Source: Diphasiastrum complanatum
Lineage: Eukaryota; Streptophyta; Lycopodiopsida; Lycopodiales; Lycopodiaceae
Direction: 5' to 3'
Length of the DNA: 64,000 nt
Assembly (NCBI GenBank): GCA_029204225.1
Contig: MU832069.1
Coordinates: 1 to 64,000, forward strand
Shown here: piece after piece, positions 22,006 through 36,300 of the stretch
How positions within the stretch are numbered: the stretch's first letter is position 1
Layout of the letters: each line of letters opens with the position of its first letter
The notes under the pieces: generated by a model
What the model was told of the DNA's origin: nothing
Seen by the model: the letters and a program-made list of their open reading frames with translations, nothing else
The model's database searches: none
Position numbers and translations under genes: made by a program

Positions 22006-24300
22006 TGGAATTTTAAAAGTACATAATCCTCAAGAGAGAATCATCTATGAAATCTTGAAAATTATGTCCATCATTTGTTTTAAACAAAGTTTTGTGATAC
22101 ACATTATGTACAATAATGGCTGTTTGTTGGCCCATGGTAAGGATATAATGTCAAGTCCTCTTGTCGAGGCAAGATTCTCATCCTCTCGTCTTGTTGCCAC
22201 CATAGCTCAACAAGAGGACTTGCAATTATATCCTTATAGTGGGCCTCCAAACAATCAATATTTAGTCAATAATTTTACCACCATATTATTCAACGGAAAG
22301 GTCATAGAAAAACTCCATTCCCCATAAAAAAAAAAATTGTAGGCTAAAAGCTACATCCCCAAGATTTTAAGGTCAATTTGCCTAGTGGAAAGTTCTCTAT
22401 CTCCCCTTATGAAGGTAAAGTGATGATGGTCATCACTATGAAGTCAACCTTGAACATTATTTTGTTGGCAAATGGAGTGTTTTTGTTGATGTAGCACATC
22501 TCTCATTCGTTGAGAGCATAGGTGCTATACATTGAAGCTAGAGCTCTTATAAAAAACATAGGTGTCGCACGTGTTGTCCCAGAGTTTGTCGATTATGTCT
22601 AATATATGTTAGGAGTAGGCCAAGTATGTAACAGACCTTGCAACTTTGTTAGCTTGGGCCTGAGGTTTGCTAGATGTCGTATTTTGAGTAGACCTACTCG
22701 AGTGATACAAAAATGCTAAGTAAAATGATGGCCACTGGGAAAATAAATGCTTCATCTTCTGTGCAGCCTTTGAAGTTGCATGGCCACGTGGCACAAGAAT
22801 GCTTTTTCGTATTATCGACCCGTGGGATCTAAGAAAGTCTAAAGTCAGTCAAGCGAGCCCAACTCGATACAACAACACATGGAATAATATTACGGACCAC
22901 AAGAATGATGGGGCCCACCCTCAACAAATGTAGGTACCATCTAAAGGTAGTCCATGTGCCTTAATGGACAAGATATATTCTTAGTGCATGCCAGCCACTT
23001 GTCAGATTTGCCATGTGTAATCTTTTCAATGGTAGATTTATAAAGCGTGGCAAGATCTGGGTGCTTCTGAGAATATCCATTGGTGGCGCTTCAAGTACCA
23101 TGGTGCCTTGAGGGTGGCCCCTCCACTGCATTCGATACCCCCGTATATCTCGTGATGCGCTATTTTACGACTCTCTTGTTCCTCTAACGAGGGGCCTAAA
23201 TAGCACGACATCTTTCAGCGCCCACCACTTGGATCTTCGACACGTGTCATATTACCACTTGGACATGTTTGAATGGTTGATCGTGAGAGCAGTCGCAAGA
23301 TCTGGACGGTTACGATGAGATCCAACGGTAAAGAGGTTTAGAGCGTCGGTGCCGTTAGCCTACTATCCGACAAAGTGGAGAGGAAGAGATTCAAGATTCT
23401 GGAATTTTTGTGTGGAATAGCTTCAAAATGTTGCGATCCTGCGCTGAAATCTGCTGCTAATCCGATAGATTTTTGTCAGATCTGCGTTTCTATTCTGAGA
23501 TTATCTGCGTCTGGATGCGGAGCTTTTGCTCACAGTGCATAATAATATCAGGTCTTCTTGTTTTGTGTTTCCAGTCTCTTCACGTGGCTGATTGGAGTGT
23601 GAAGAAAGAAATTAGGACTCAGGAGGTCTTCAATAACATGCCGCTTATTGGAGGTTCGATTTCATGTTTGTTTTGATAGACCCGAATTGAAGAATCTTTG
23701 ACCTGATAGCTATGGGATTGGTTCGTAAAGCTTCTGTGCTTCTGGTAAATTGTATGCACAAAAAGTAGCAACGCATTAACTTTGTCGGGGAGAGCTCACT
23801 GAAGGAGGGAAGAATTTGGAACTGTAATATCGAGAACTCGCATTGCAAGCTTCTGAACGCCGAACGCCTGGTGTTCGAGTCTGTTTAGATAAAGAGAAGT
23901 ATATCTCTTGGTATTGTCAGCACCTGAACAACGTTTACTCATCCGCGCATGAGACTGTTCTTGGCGCTTATTTAAAGTGACTACTGTTTTGCTAGCAGCA
24001 CTCAGTTTAATGAAACAGCGATAACCAACTGTTTAATCAAACATTGGAAGATATTCACGTCAATACTTGCCATCCTCTCAAATGTATGCATGAGATCTGG
24101 TTTTATCTCCTATTGACTCTCAGTCTGGAATTAGACCAGTGAAATCCGATCCTTTGTGAACCAAACGGTCTTAATAAAGTAAATGTTAATCTTAGTTTTT
24201 CCATGTGCAAAGATCTAAAAATTTAGTTTGCTAGATTTTTCACACCAACAACTTATAGCCTTGAGTTTCTAATTTGTTTAAACCTCTCCACAAATATTCA
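20951..24300. other. Mostly unassigned intergenic DNA; probable Sec14-like gene upstream region
   Basis: No gene could be supported. Open frames at 20998-21406 (both strands), 22055-22327 and 22609-22794 lack domains. From about 23200 to 24300 the sequence lies directly upstream of the Sec14-like coding start and probably holds its promoter and 5' UTR, but no single TATA box or start site stands out. Confidence 0.35.
21936..22000. repeat. (CT)n microsatellite
   Basis: An uninterrupted CT/TC tract of about 65 bp followed by ACACATGG. It is the third long CT tract in the window, after 2411-2457 and 12821-12960. It is not next to a recognised gene. Confidence 0.95.
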
Positions 24301-27300
24301 ATGGGGTTCACTTCTCAACGTGCAAATAACAGTCAGATAGATTGCTCAAAGATAATGCCAAGTAAACAACAGCAAGACGAGGAGATATTTCCAACAGAGT
24401 GGGAATATCTGACGAAGTTGAGGATTGAGATAGATGCAAGGGGTTGGAAATCCCAATCTCGTGGAGACGATCGGACGTTGATAAGGTTTTTGAGAGCAAG
24501 GGATCTGGACGTGAACAAGGCCGCTTTGATGTATGGTGATTATGTGCAATGGCGTCAGCAAGCCAATGTGGACTCCATTCTTCAGGTCCTCAACTCTGTG
24601 CTTTACGCCCATGTTAATCATGTTTCTCCTACATTTACGTTCGAATATGTGATTGCAATAGTAGATGAAAAGACCTTAGTACGATTTCGCGAACATTTTG
24701 CGCTAGTAGACATATGACCGAAGGGAAAGATATTGTCTGCCTCTATGGAAAAGAGAAAAACTGAAAAGGAGTTAATCTACGACAATCAAACCATTGGGAG
24801 TTTAACTATATTGATACTTTTCACGTACGTGACGCATTTTACAAATACTTTCTTTATAAATCTGAAATCGTTTAGAAACTATGCAAAAACTTGCAGACAT
24901 CTACGGGGCTGTGATTCTATTCTACCTTCTATGGTCTTTATAATTTTTAACGGTTGAACAGAAATAATGTCAGCTGGATTTTCATCCTGTTGCTTCTTAT
25001 CTCTTGTTTTTCTTAGTGCTTGAAGAAACGGATTCGTCCTACGGTTTCTTATAGCCGATCGGGTTTCATTTTTCTAGCTTTCAACTTCTTCTCTAAAATC
25101 AGCATACTTCATATTTTACGTTGTGCTGGCGACGGATCCATAAGACCTTATGGGGCCCCCTATTTTACTTGAGAATTGATGCACATTGTCTGATGTGATG
25201 TGAAATTTGTGATGCAGACTTTCACTTATCCAGAACTCCATCGAGTCTTAGAAGCTTGGCCTCAAAATTGGCATAAGACTGATAAGCTAGGCCGTCCAGT
25301 TAACATTCAGCTTCTATCAAGGTTGTCTTCTTTCTGTTAATATTCGTTGTTGAATCATACAGTGTAATGTTATGAAGGTCAAAGAGGTTCCTTTGGAGTA
25401 TAAAGGCATTGCAAAATGCGTCTCTGCTTTTGAGCTAGTATTTTTTGCTATGAAATGGTGTTGTATAAGGTTACCCAAGAGTTTCTCATGAAAATTCTTT
25501 GTTAGTCCAGGAGAGTTTTATATATACCATGCTTATATTCTATCTGAATTTTTGTAGCAAAGGCATTTATGCATGACAAATTTCTGCCAGCTGAGACACA
25601 GTTTCATTCACAAACTCAGTACCTTCATCAGAGTCCTCATAAACCCAAGTAGGAATGATGAGGACGTTGTTTAAGCAATGGCAAAACTGATCTAAACATG
25701 TGCAGGTGCGAGATACCCAGGCCAAAGGCCTGTTTAACTTTGAAAAACACTTAAATTTTCTCAAGAAGCTGTGACCATTGGATGCCTGTGGATACTCTAA
25801 AGACACACAGCTTGAATTTGGCAAGTTATAACTAGACCTTGAGACAAAGTGCATCTCGTCTTTCGTGTGATTAGGGGATTCACTTCATTTTGAGGATAAA
25901 TTAGGCTGAGTTGAGGAGTCAGGACATTTCATCCATAGTTCTTTTGGAACTAGAGAAAGTGCTCGATCAAAGAGAAAAATGCTTGAGAAATCAGATGTCT
26001 TTGAGTCCTTAGTTTGTGAAGGATAGTCAAAAGATGATGACTTTTGGGAAAGCGTTGAAAGCTTGAAGAAGAATCATTTTGTGACTTCCATTTCAGAAAA
26101 CTGACTATGTTTTTAAGGAGGTAAGTATGTTATGTTCCTCACTAGTTATAGTTAGTTTGCATTTAATCTCAAGTTAGGAAGGTTTATTTGTGTTAGTTAC
26201 CAGCTGGAGTGAACTTAGGTCAACTTAGGATCATTGTTAGTTACCAGGGTTCGAATTGGAGTTAACTCAATTTTACTTGGTGGATGACTAGTCCAAGAAA
26301 TTTAGGTTTGGAGTCAGCTACACATCATTGCTAGTGTAGGTAGTTAGCTCTGTGGCTATATTTGTTGAGGCTTGACATCACTTTTGAGAGGGATCATTGT
26401 CATGAATAACTCTACACGCCGTTATAATTCTCTAGTTGTAGGTGAGGCATGCTTGTCTGTGGGATTGGCTATAATGATAGTGATGCCATACCTAATGTCT
26501 AAGGTGAGTGGTTATTGGATTATGGATGCTTGTGTAAATATTGTGGATCAAGGTGAGCATGGAGTATGCTATATAGTTGGGAGGTTAGTATGATGTCCTT
26601 CTCTCTATTGTTTTTTGGTTGGTTCTATGTTGGTTTAGACGTTGGGAAGCCTTTATAGTTACCCAAAATCTTGTTTAGGAAGATTATCTAATAGGAGAGC
26701 TATCATATTAATTGATAAGGAACTGCAAAACAAGTACTAACTGCATGGCAACACATTTGGAAGTGTTGTTAGTGACAACCTATACAATCAATCCGAGCCA
26801 ATATATAAATGCAAGTCAATATTCAAAGCAAAATTTAGAGTTTACACAAGTGTCAACTTTTGAGGTACAAAACTAGGGTCCAACCGTAAGAGAACTCAAG
26901 CAGATCCTACGTTGAGATTTGGCTTTAGGTCTTTGTTTAGGCCCTAGGGTTGGCTTCAAATTTAGGTTGAGGTCTACATTTAGATCATGTACATATCTAG
27001 TTTTGGGTTTATGTTGGGTTCAGATTTTCGTTTCGGTTTAGTTTTGAGTTTATGTTTAGGTTTACGTATAAGGGTTTAGGTTTGGTTTAGAACATGAACT
27101 TGATCCGAGGAAAAAAAAACATAAACTTGATGCAATGAGGACATTGAATGCAAAGGATCCATATTGCCTTTAATCTTATGTATTAGCTCAAGTATGACAT
27201 GAATTCCTAGACTCTCAGACAAGCTGTTGCAGCATTGTTCGGGCAATGTGTTGCATAATACCTTACGGGGAAAACTTCTCTCTACTAGAGCTCGATCAAC

Positions 27301-30300
27301 TAGGTGAATTTTATGGCTCTAGCTCACTTAGGCATGCATGTACCTCATAATACTAATTCCAAGCCTATACCTCATCTACAACAAGTTGTGGATATGAATG
27401 TATGTCATCATTTTTTATCTTGTAGCTTACGTATACATCAAGAACAATAGCAAGACAGAAATTGCAAATTGATGAGATATTTGTGCTTGTTTAACTTTTT
27501 GCATACTTGCTTGTGACACTGATCAAGTCTCTCATATGTGTGAGAAACATGTGCTAATGCCTAATATGGTTTGTCATCTTGACCCTGTGGGTATTCCTCA
27601 CTGGAGTAGCTCCAAGACTTCTCTATAATTTCATATGGCTCTTCACCTTGATCTTGTGCCAGGAATATTATGTGATGCATTTGCATATGCCTATGTTTCT
27701 GTCTCTTGACATGTATTTTATCCTTTTTTGAACCATGTTAGTTTTTGGTTTCAGTGACACTTCACAGTCAACTGACCTTATAGTTAGTTGGTTAAATAAT
27801 TTTGTGATTAGGTTAAGCTCTTGCTTTTGTTCATGTTACTAGTTGATGTCATCAGACACTGAAAGACGGTTATATGTAGCTTTTGTATACACGTCATGGC
27901 AAGACGTCATGCTGAGGTTGTTAGCGTGAAGCCTGTTCGGAACGTGAAGCCAACTCGAGCTCACCTATATGTACTGTGTATATGAATTGATGATATCGCT
28001 TTTTGCAAGTTGTGTGATTGCCTATTGTTTTTGTACTGAGGTCTCATCTGCATTCAAGCATCGAATGACTAACTGGTAATTGCATTAGAACACGTAGCTT
28101 GTCCTCACAGATCAGAAAATCATTAAACAAATACTTGGATTCACAATGGTTATGAGCCCACGTGCGAAATAAATCGCTGTACGAAATCCGTGATTTGAGG
28201 TATCACTCAAGTGAGAAGGATCGAGAGGAGGCTGCGAAGCTTGCAGAGATGGAAGTGCAGAATGTTAGTGATCAACGAGGGATTGAGAAATTTGATGGGG
28301 ATCGATACGGGCTCTGGAAATGGCGGATCAAGATGGTGCTGGAAGAAAGAGGACTTTGGAGCATCGTGGAAGGAACTGAACTTCCTGCAAAAACTGATCA
28401 TGAAGGAGTGGTGAATGCAGATGCAATGAGAACGTTCAAAGCTAGAGAAAGGAAAGCTTTTGTCACTATATGTCTCACTTTGGGAGAGATGCCAACCACC
28501 CAGGTGCAGGATGCAAAGGATACAAAGCAGGTCTGGGATACACTGGAGGGCATATACGAAGGAAAGATTGTGACAAATGCGTTGTTGCTAAGGAGGCAAT
28601 TGGCTACCTTGAAGATGAGCGAGGGTGACTCATTGCGGGAACACTTGGAAAGGATGAAGGCAATCGGGTGGCAACTGGAAGCGGCGGGTGCAGCAATAGA
28701 GAAAACCCATCTAGTATTTACGATACTGGATAGTCTCCCAACCTCATATGATCCTTTGATCATGATTCTTGAAAACAGTAGGGTGGAGGATCTGGAATTA
28801 AATGTTGTCATATAGAGACTACTTTAGGAAGATGGGAGAAGGAAGAGCCAGTCGATGAGGGATGAGTTAGCACTCATTGGGAAACTGACACTCAACGATA
28901 GAAGTGGATATTCAAAAGGAGGTCAAAGGCAGACTTCAAATAAAGCTCGACAGATAGAAGAATGTCAGGGTGCGGAAGAAGACCGAGGAAAACAACAGTT
29001 CGAGAAGAGGAGACAAATCATCTGCTACTACTGTCACCATCCTGGTCACATTGCATTGGAATGTGCCAAGAGAGCTGACGACATGAAGAGAAAGGGAGCG
29101 ATGCAGGTGAACATGGCTGAAGTAGAGTAGAAAGAGGAGGATATAGCACACACAAATGTTTGCGGGCCAATGGAAAAGGAATCAATAGGAAAGGCAAGGT
29201 ACTTTGTCACGTTTATTGATGATTACAGTAGGAAGACATTTATATATGTCATCAGGACCAAGGATCAAGTCCCAGACAAATTCAAAGAATTTGTCACAAA
29301 AGTTGAAAATCATATGGAGATGAGGATAAAAAGGGTGAGATTTGAAAATGGAGGAGAATACATTGGGAACAGGTTTAAGGATTTCTGCAAAGAAAAAGGA
29401 ATTCATCAAGAATTCACCATGACTTACACTCCTCAACAGAACGGGATTGCTGAGAGAAAGAACCGTACTCTGTTGGATATGGCTAGATGTATGATGCAAG
29501 AGAAAGGAATTCCAAAATCCCTATGGGCTGAAGCCATTAACTCAGCAGCGTACATATCAAACAGAGTGCCAAACTTAGCCCTGAAAGGAGAAATTTCGGA
29601 AACAGTTTGGTCTGGAATAAAACTATCAGTCGGACACATGAAGGTATCTAGAAGCAACTAAGAAACAAAGGAAGAAATTGGATGCAAGAAGAGCGGTCTG
29701 TATATTTGTGGGATATCTAGAAAATGCTATTGGATACAAGGTATATAATATTGTCACACACAAAGTGTCAATGTCAAGGGATGTAATTTTTGAAGAAGAC
29801 ATTGTGGAAGTGGAATCGGATGAGGAATCAAAGGATAATGAATGGGAGCGGGTAAGCTTGGATGACGGACTCGTGGAGGACATACCTAAAACGTATCATG
29901 AGAGATTCGAAGGGGAACCTATGATTGAAAATGTGCAAGATGAAGCTATATCAGAAGAAGCCAAGAATCGCGTAAGGAGATCTGAGAGGCAGCGTGTGCA
30001 GGATGAAGCTACATTAGAAGAAGCCAAGAATCACCTAAGGAGATCTGAGAGACAACGTAAGATGCCTGAAAGGTTTGATGAGATGACCTTTTACAGAGAT
30101 ACACATAGAGGAAGGATACGTGAGCAAGAAAACTTTGATGAGGCTCAAGAAAGTTCGGAAAGAAAACTCTGGAAGCAGCCAATGGCAAGTGAGATGGAAT
30201 CAATCATGAAGAATGAAGTCGAGAGGTTAAAGCCAGGCTAGTGGCAACAAGCTAGTGGCAAAAGGATACAGTCAGGTGGAAGGAGTGGATTACATGGAAA

Positions 30301-33300
30301 CCTTTGCCCCATTTGTGAAGCTGACTTCTCTCAAGAATCTGATAGCATGGGCTACAATTCACATTATGGAGATAGAACAAATGGATGTGAAGACCGCATT
30401 CTTGCATGGAGAATTAGAGGAAGAGGTGTACATGGAACAGCCGATCGGCTTCAAGGATGGCAGCAACAAGGTATTCGCACTCAAGAAAGCATTGTGCGGG
30501 CTAAAACAGTCGTCAAGAATGTGGTACCAAAGAATAGACAATTTCTTGATTCAAAATGGACTTAGGAGATGTTATGCTGACACAGGGATTTATGTCAAGA
30601 TTACAAGTGATCTGTTTTTGGCTATTGAAATATATGTAGATGACATTATAATTTTTTGCAATAATAAAGAAGCCATGAATGAGTTCAAGGAAAGATTGAA
30701 GGGAGAGTTTGAGATGAAAGATCTAGGACCATTACACTATTGTCTGGGAATTCAATTCATGAGGAACAAGGATATAGGACTCACATGGGCTTCACAGAGC
30801 ATTTAGATTGAGTCAATGACTAAAAAATTTAAAATGAAAGAATGCGTGTGTAATAGATCCTAACACCACAGTAGGGCAAACACTAACTGATCCACCCAAC
30901 CTTGCCTACTCCCTGATATAGAGTAAGCCCCTCCTAGCCCAGTGTGAGGACTGGTAGCATGCTACTGCCAAGTGTCAGCCACGTGGCACTGACGTGGCCG
31001 ACTGCACGTCGGGACCCAACTGGGGGCCCTATCCTGCTGACAGGGTCCCTAGGCTGTGTTAGGCCCGCCATGGCTATGGACCGTGCTGGGGCACACTACT
31101 CACACTGTCTTGCCCTGTTGGTCATGTACGCTGGACACGACCCTGACTGTGGTATCTGACCTATCTGTGTTCTCTAGGGTTCGGCACTGGTTACGAGCTC
31201 GTAACACTCCCTCCCCCTTAAGAACCGTCTTGGTCCTCTAAGACAAAGTCTGGAAAAATCTTGCGAAGGACGCTGCCTCTTTCCCAAGTGGCATTCTCAA
31301 CAGGCTGATCATTCCACCTAACCAGATATTCTCGGTATAGAGTATGACGAGTCTGCGTCTCTCTACTATCAAGAATTTCCTCTGGTTCATGTGGAGGTTG
31401 TTGAGGATCCAATGGGAGAACTAGAACACTGTCCCCTACCAGATTATCTGATCTGGTTAAGGCTTTTCGTAACTGACTTACATGAAAAACTGGAAAAACC
31501 TTACTGCTGTGTGGGAGTTCTAGTTCATAGGTGACCTCGCCTAGTCTCCTACTGATGGTAAAGGGACCACAATACCTTGGAGACAACTTAGCACACACTC
31601 CTGATTTGAGGGTTTTAGAGTCAACTGGGACTCTCAAATAGACTTTCTCACCAGTGGAGAACTGCACATCCCGTCTGTGTGGATCTGCATAATGCCTGGC
31701 TCGATCCTGGGATTGTCTAATGCTACGCTTAGCATGTTCTATCATCTGGTTTAGGTCTTCTAAAAAGTTTCTGGCTGCTTCAACTTTTTCTTGTTTAAAC
31801 CCTACAGCTGTGGGTGAGCGTGGCTGAAAACCGTACATCAGCATAAATGGGCTGTATCCCGTAGCTGAATGTTTGGTACTGTTGTAAGCAAACTCTAATA
31901 TTGAGAGATACTCCTCCCAATTAGTCTGCCTCTTGCTGACGTATGCACGAAGCATATCCTCCAGCACTTGATTTACCCTTTCTGTTTGACCGTCCGTCTG
32001 TGGATGGTCGGTGGTACTCATATTAAGTTTAGTATGGAGATGATGGAATACTGCCTTCCAAAAATTTCCAGTAAACTTATTGTCCCGGTCGCTGACTATG
32101 CCGGAAGGTAGACCGTACAATTTAAATAGCCCGTCTACAAACAACCTCGCTAACTCTGGAGCTCTAACGGTTGTTTTGGTCGGAATAAAATGAGCCATTT
32201 TGGTCAGACGGTCAACTGTGACCCATATAGCGTCATTACCCTTTTGGGTTTTAGGCAGGCCTACTATAAAATCCATGGAGATACTCTCCCATTTACCAGC
32301 TGGTATTTCTAAGGGATGCAACAACCCTCCTGCCTTTAAACGCTCTGCTTTATTTACTTGACATTTCTGGCAACTGGTTACATACTGGTGGACGTCCTTT
32401 TTCATACTGGGCCAGAAAAATTGCCTACGAAGAAGCTCATAGGTCTTCTGTATGCCTGGGTGTCCCGCGCTAGGATTGTCATGACATTCATATAGGACCT
32501 GCTGCCTATAATCCTCTGAATTGGGGACACATACTCTATCTCTATAGAGCAAGTACTCATCCTGAATGGAATACTGTTTCCATTTGAATCCTTGAGTCAA
32601 CTGACCCTCAACCACTGGGGTTTGCTTGGGTAATACAGGCTCAGAATCCTCAACGTCATCTGACGACGTATACTCGGACTCATCATCATCCTCAACGGAA
32701 GCTGCCGTATTCTTGGATAAACTGGCACCAGCCCCGGGAACTGGTTCTGGAGTCTGTAACTGTCTGTTCTGGACTGAGTTCCAGATAATAGAGAAGAATG
32801 CATCATGCTGGCATTTCCCTCTCAAGGACTCGAGTAACTCATTACGAATCTGAGTAAAACTCAGCTCGTTTATCATAGGCATTCTGCTAAGGGCATCTGC
32901 TACTGTATTGAATTTTCCACGCCTATATCTGATAGACATGTCAAACTCTTGCATCAACTCTGCCCAACGAGCTTTCCGACCTCTAAGCTCAGGTTGATTG
33001 CAAAGGTATCTGAGACTCTCATGGTCTGTCAGGACCTCAAAGTTGGCACCATACAAATAATGCCTCCAAGTCTTAAGGGCATGGACTATAGAAAAGAGTT
33101 CCTTTTCATAGGCACTGTACCTAGTCTGAGCTGGCTCGAGTTTTTTACTCTCGAACGCAACTGGTCGTCCTGAGTTAGCACAGCGCCTACTGCAAAGTCG
33201 CTAGCATCTGTTTCGACCACAAATGGCTGATTGGGGTCGACGACTTTTAAGACTGGTGCTGTAGCTAAGGCTGTTTTGAGAGCATCAAAGCTCTCCTGTT

Positions 33301-36300
33301 GTGCAGACTCCCAAATGAACTCCTTTCCCTTCCCCTTAAGAAGATTTGTCATAGGGACTGCTATCTGAGCATATTCCTTGACAAATCGTCTGTAATATCC
33401 CGCGAGACCAAGAAAGATTTGAAGTTCCAAAATATTCTGAGGTCTCAGCCAACTGAGTATGGCTTTAACCTTATTTGGGTCCATCTTAATCCCATCTGAA
33501 GAGATAATATGACCCAAATATGCTACTTCTTCAACGAAGAATTCACACTTGGATTGTTTAGCATAAAGCTTATGCTTTCTGAGCAGTCGAAACACCTTTC
33601 TGAGGTGTTTTAGATGCTCCTTCCTCGTTTTGCTGTAGACGAGGATGTCATCTAAAAATACGACTACAAACTTACCCAAGTATGGTCTGAGGACACTGTT
33701 CATCAAGGTCATAAAGGTAGCTGGAGCATTTGTGAGCCCAAATGGCATCACCTTAAATTCATAATGACCGTGACGAGTCCTAAAAGCTGTTTTCGAGACA
33801 TCTTCCGATTTTATACGGACTTGATGATATCCCGATCTAAGGTCTATTTTACTGAAAAACTTAGCCCCGTCGAGTTGATCAAACAACTCGTCTGCCCGAG
33901 GCATAGGGTATTTATTCTTAATTGTGACTTTATTGAGGGCTCTGTAATCTACGCAAAGACGCATAGACCCCTCTTTCTTTTTCACCAATAGGACTGGTGA
34001 GGCCCATGGTGAACTACTGGTCTGAATTTGGCCTTTCCCAAGATAGTCTGTTAACTGCCTAGTTATTTCTTCATCCTCTGTTCGGCTGACCCGATACGGA
34101 GGTTTAGAAACAGGTGCTGTACCTGGTACTAGGTTTATTACATGATCTACCTCTCTGCTAGGTGGTAAACCATGTGGCAAATCTTCAGGAAAAACATCTT
34201 TAAATTTAGACAATAAAGTTTCTAATTTACTGATTTTCTGCTGAATAGAACTGGAAATAGAAACTTCAGGAATAAACTGAAAGTCACATAAGAATACCTG
34301 ATGGTCTTCGTCTCCGATTAGCTGACAGAGCTCTGAACTGCAGACCATAGGGCTGTTGGGAACATCATGCTCCCCATGCAACTGGATCTCTCGGCCTTTA
34401 TACTGAAAGCTGAGGGTGTTCTCTTGATAGTTTCTGTGGAGGGAAGGTCCTAAACTGTAGAGCCAATCTCTCCCGAGAACAATGTCTGTTCGATCCAGGT
34501 GCATTATCTGAAAGTTTATTTGATCTTGGTACCCCTGAATACCAAGATTTAACTTACTTACCATAGTTTCCCATATTTTTTTATCTTCACCCTTAGCTAA
34601 TGAAACTATGTACCTATGCTGACTAGGTACTTCTGGTAGTTTAAGCTTTTTAACCAGGGTGTGGTTGATGAAATTATGGGTTGCCCCATCATCAACCATG
34701 ACTCTTACTGACTGGTTATCAACTTTCCCATGCATACGTACTAGGTCATGCGGCCCAAAGCTGAAGGGTCTCGCTAGCATTGCAGAGGTCAGCTGGCAAC
34801 AGTGTTCATGATCTTCATGATACACTTTGATCTCGGAAGCTGCCGAGTCACTGGGGAAACATACAGTCTGAACAAGATGAACTTGTTTTTTATCTTTCTT
34901 ATCTTTTTTTGTGAAAGGCCCCTTGGGACACTGTCTGACTGTGTGTCCCTTGCCCATACACACAAAGCACAAACGTTCTTGTTTGGCTTTCTCAAAATCA
35001 TCTGGTTTTAAGGGCTGTATGTGTGAAGGGCGTTTCTGAGGAGCTTCACCTTTAAATTTATCTTCTTTCTTTCTTTTTAAAAATTTCTTTTTAAATTGAA
35101 AGTCTTTCTGAGGAAGCTGCTCAGAAAGTGTTTCCTACCCACTGAATCATCATAGATTTGAGCATATCTGAGAGCTTGCTCAAGGGTAGTAGGCGAGTTT
35201 CTCTGGACCTCTACTTTATATTCATCTTTGAGGCCACGGACAAATCCCCTGATTTTTTGATAGTCATCCATATTTTTAATCTTTAAAATTGCCTCTCGAT
35301 ACTGCGAGATATATTGGATGAGGGACTTGTCCATTACTGTTCTTTCCCAGGCTTCCCAGGCTCTATCAAGTTCATTCTCTGGTAGAAATTCTCTTAGGAA
35401 AGCTTCTTCAAAAGCTTTCCATGACCGGGGAGTCTGCCCAGTCTCCTGGAGATTTAACCACCACTTATAGGCCATAGGCCCTAAAGAAAGACTGGCCTCA
35501 ATTGCTTGCAAATGGTCAGGGGTCTGTTTAAGAGCATGAATGTTCTTCCATTTGCTGAGGAAGGTTTGTAGAATATCTGCATTTCTATCCTTCTCTTCCC
35601 CATTAAAAGTAGGAGGCTTTAAATCTTTAAAAACACTGGGGTGAGACCGTAAAGTCTCACCCGAAACTGATGGAAGTGGAGAAGGGGATAACTGAGAAGT
35701 GGAGGGAAGGCTTCCTTTCGCGGAGCTCAAAATCAAGTTTTTGAGTTCAGCGAACGAGTCGTCCACACTGGACTTGAAATTGGCTAATGCCAGCTTCAGT
35801 TCATCCACTTCTGTTACCAATTGGAGGAACTGCTCCTTGGTAACCAGTTCGTCGAGTTCTTCGGCGAACTGTTCCTGTTCTTCTACTTCCATGGGTTCCT
35901 TCCCTTTTCTGTAAGCCAAGGCTTCTGTTTCAAGTTCGTCGAAGCCTCTCTCCTGGGGTTGATCAGGTCCCTGAGGAGTGGTCATCTTCGAAACTGAAAG
36001 AGAGCTACCTTAACTTCTGAAGGAAAAAAGTCTAAAAGACTAATTTACAACTGTACAAGGGAAAGGAAAGATGACTTAGCTGTTTCTGAGGACTGTACTT
36101 CCAAAGAGATTATGAAGAGGAACCCTTTCAGCTCTTTTCCCCAAGATTTCAGACCTGCTGTCCCGGAAAATGCCAGTTTGAGACTTCAAAACGGTGCCAA
36201 ATTTCCCGGTTCTTGAGTTGAGTAGCTGACTGATCTGATTTGAGGTGTGGGGCTCCAACAAACCGAGTAAAAACCGGAAGTTTACAAAAAGAAATCCGGA

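Noticed and set aside
25567-25854. 95-codon minus-strand frame in Sec14-like intron 2
   Set aside because: No domain, no splice context; compatible with chance.
30944-31241. Open frames within the chromovirus LTR, repeated at 36801-37149
   Set aside because: They occur in both LTRs because the LTRs are identical, and have no gene-like features.
32626-32853. Plus-strand frame antisense to chromovirus pol
   Set aside because: Shadow of the pol reading frame on the minus strand.
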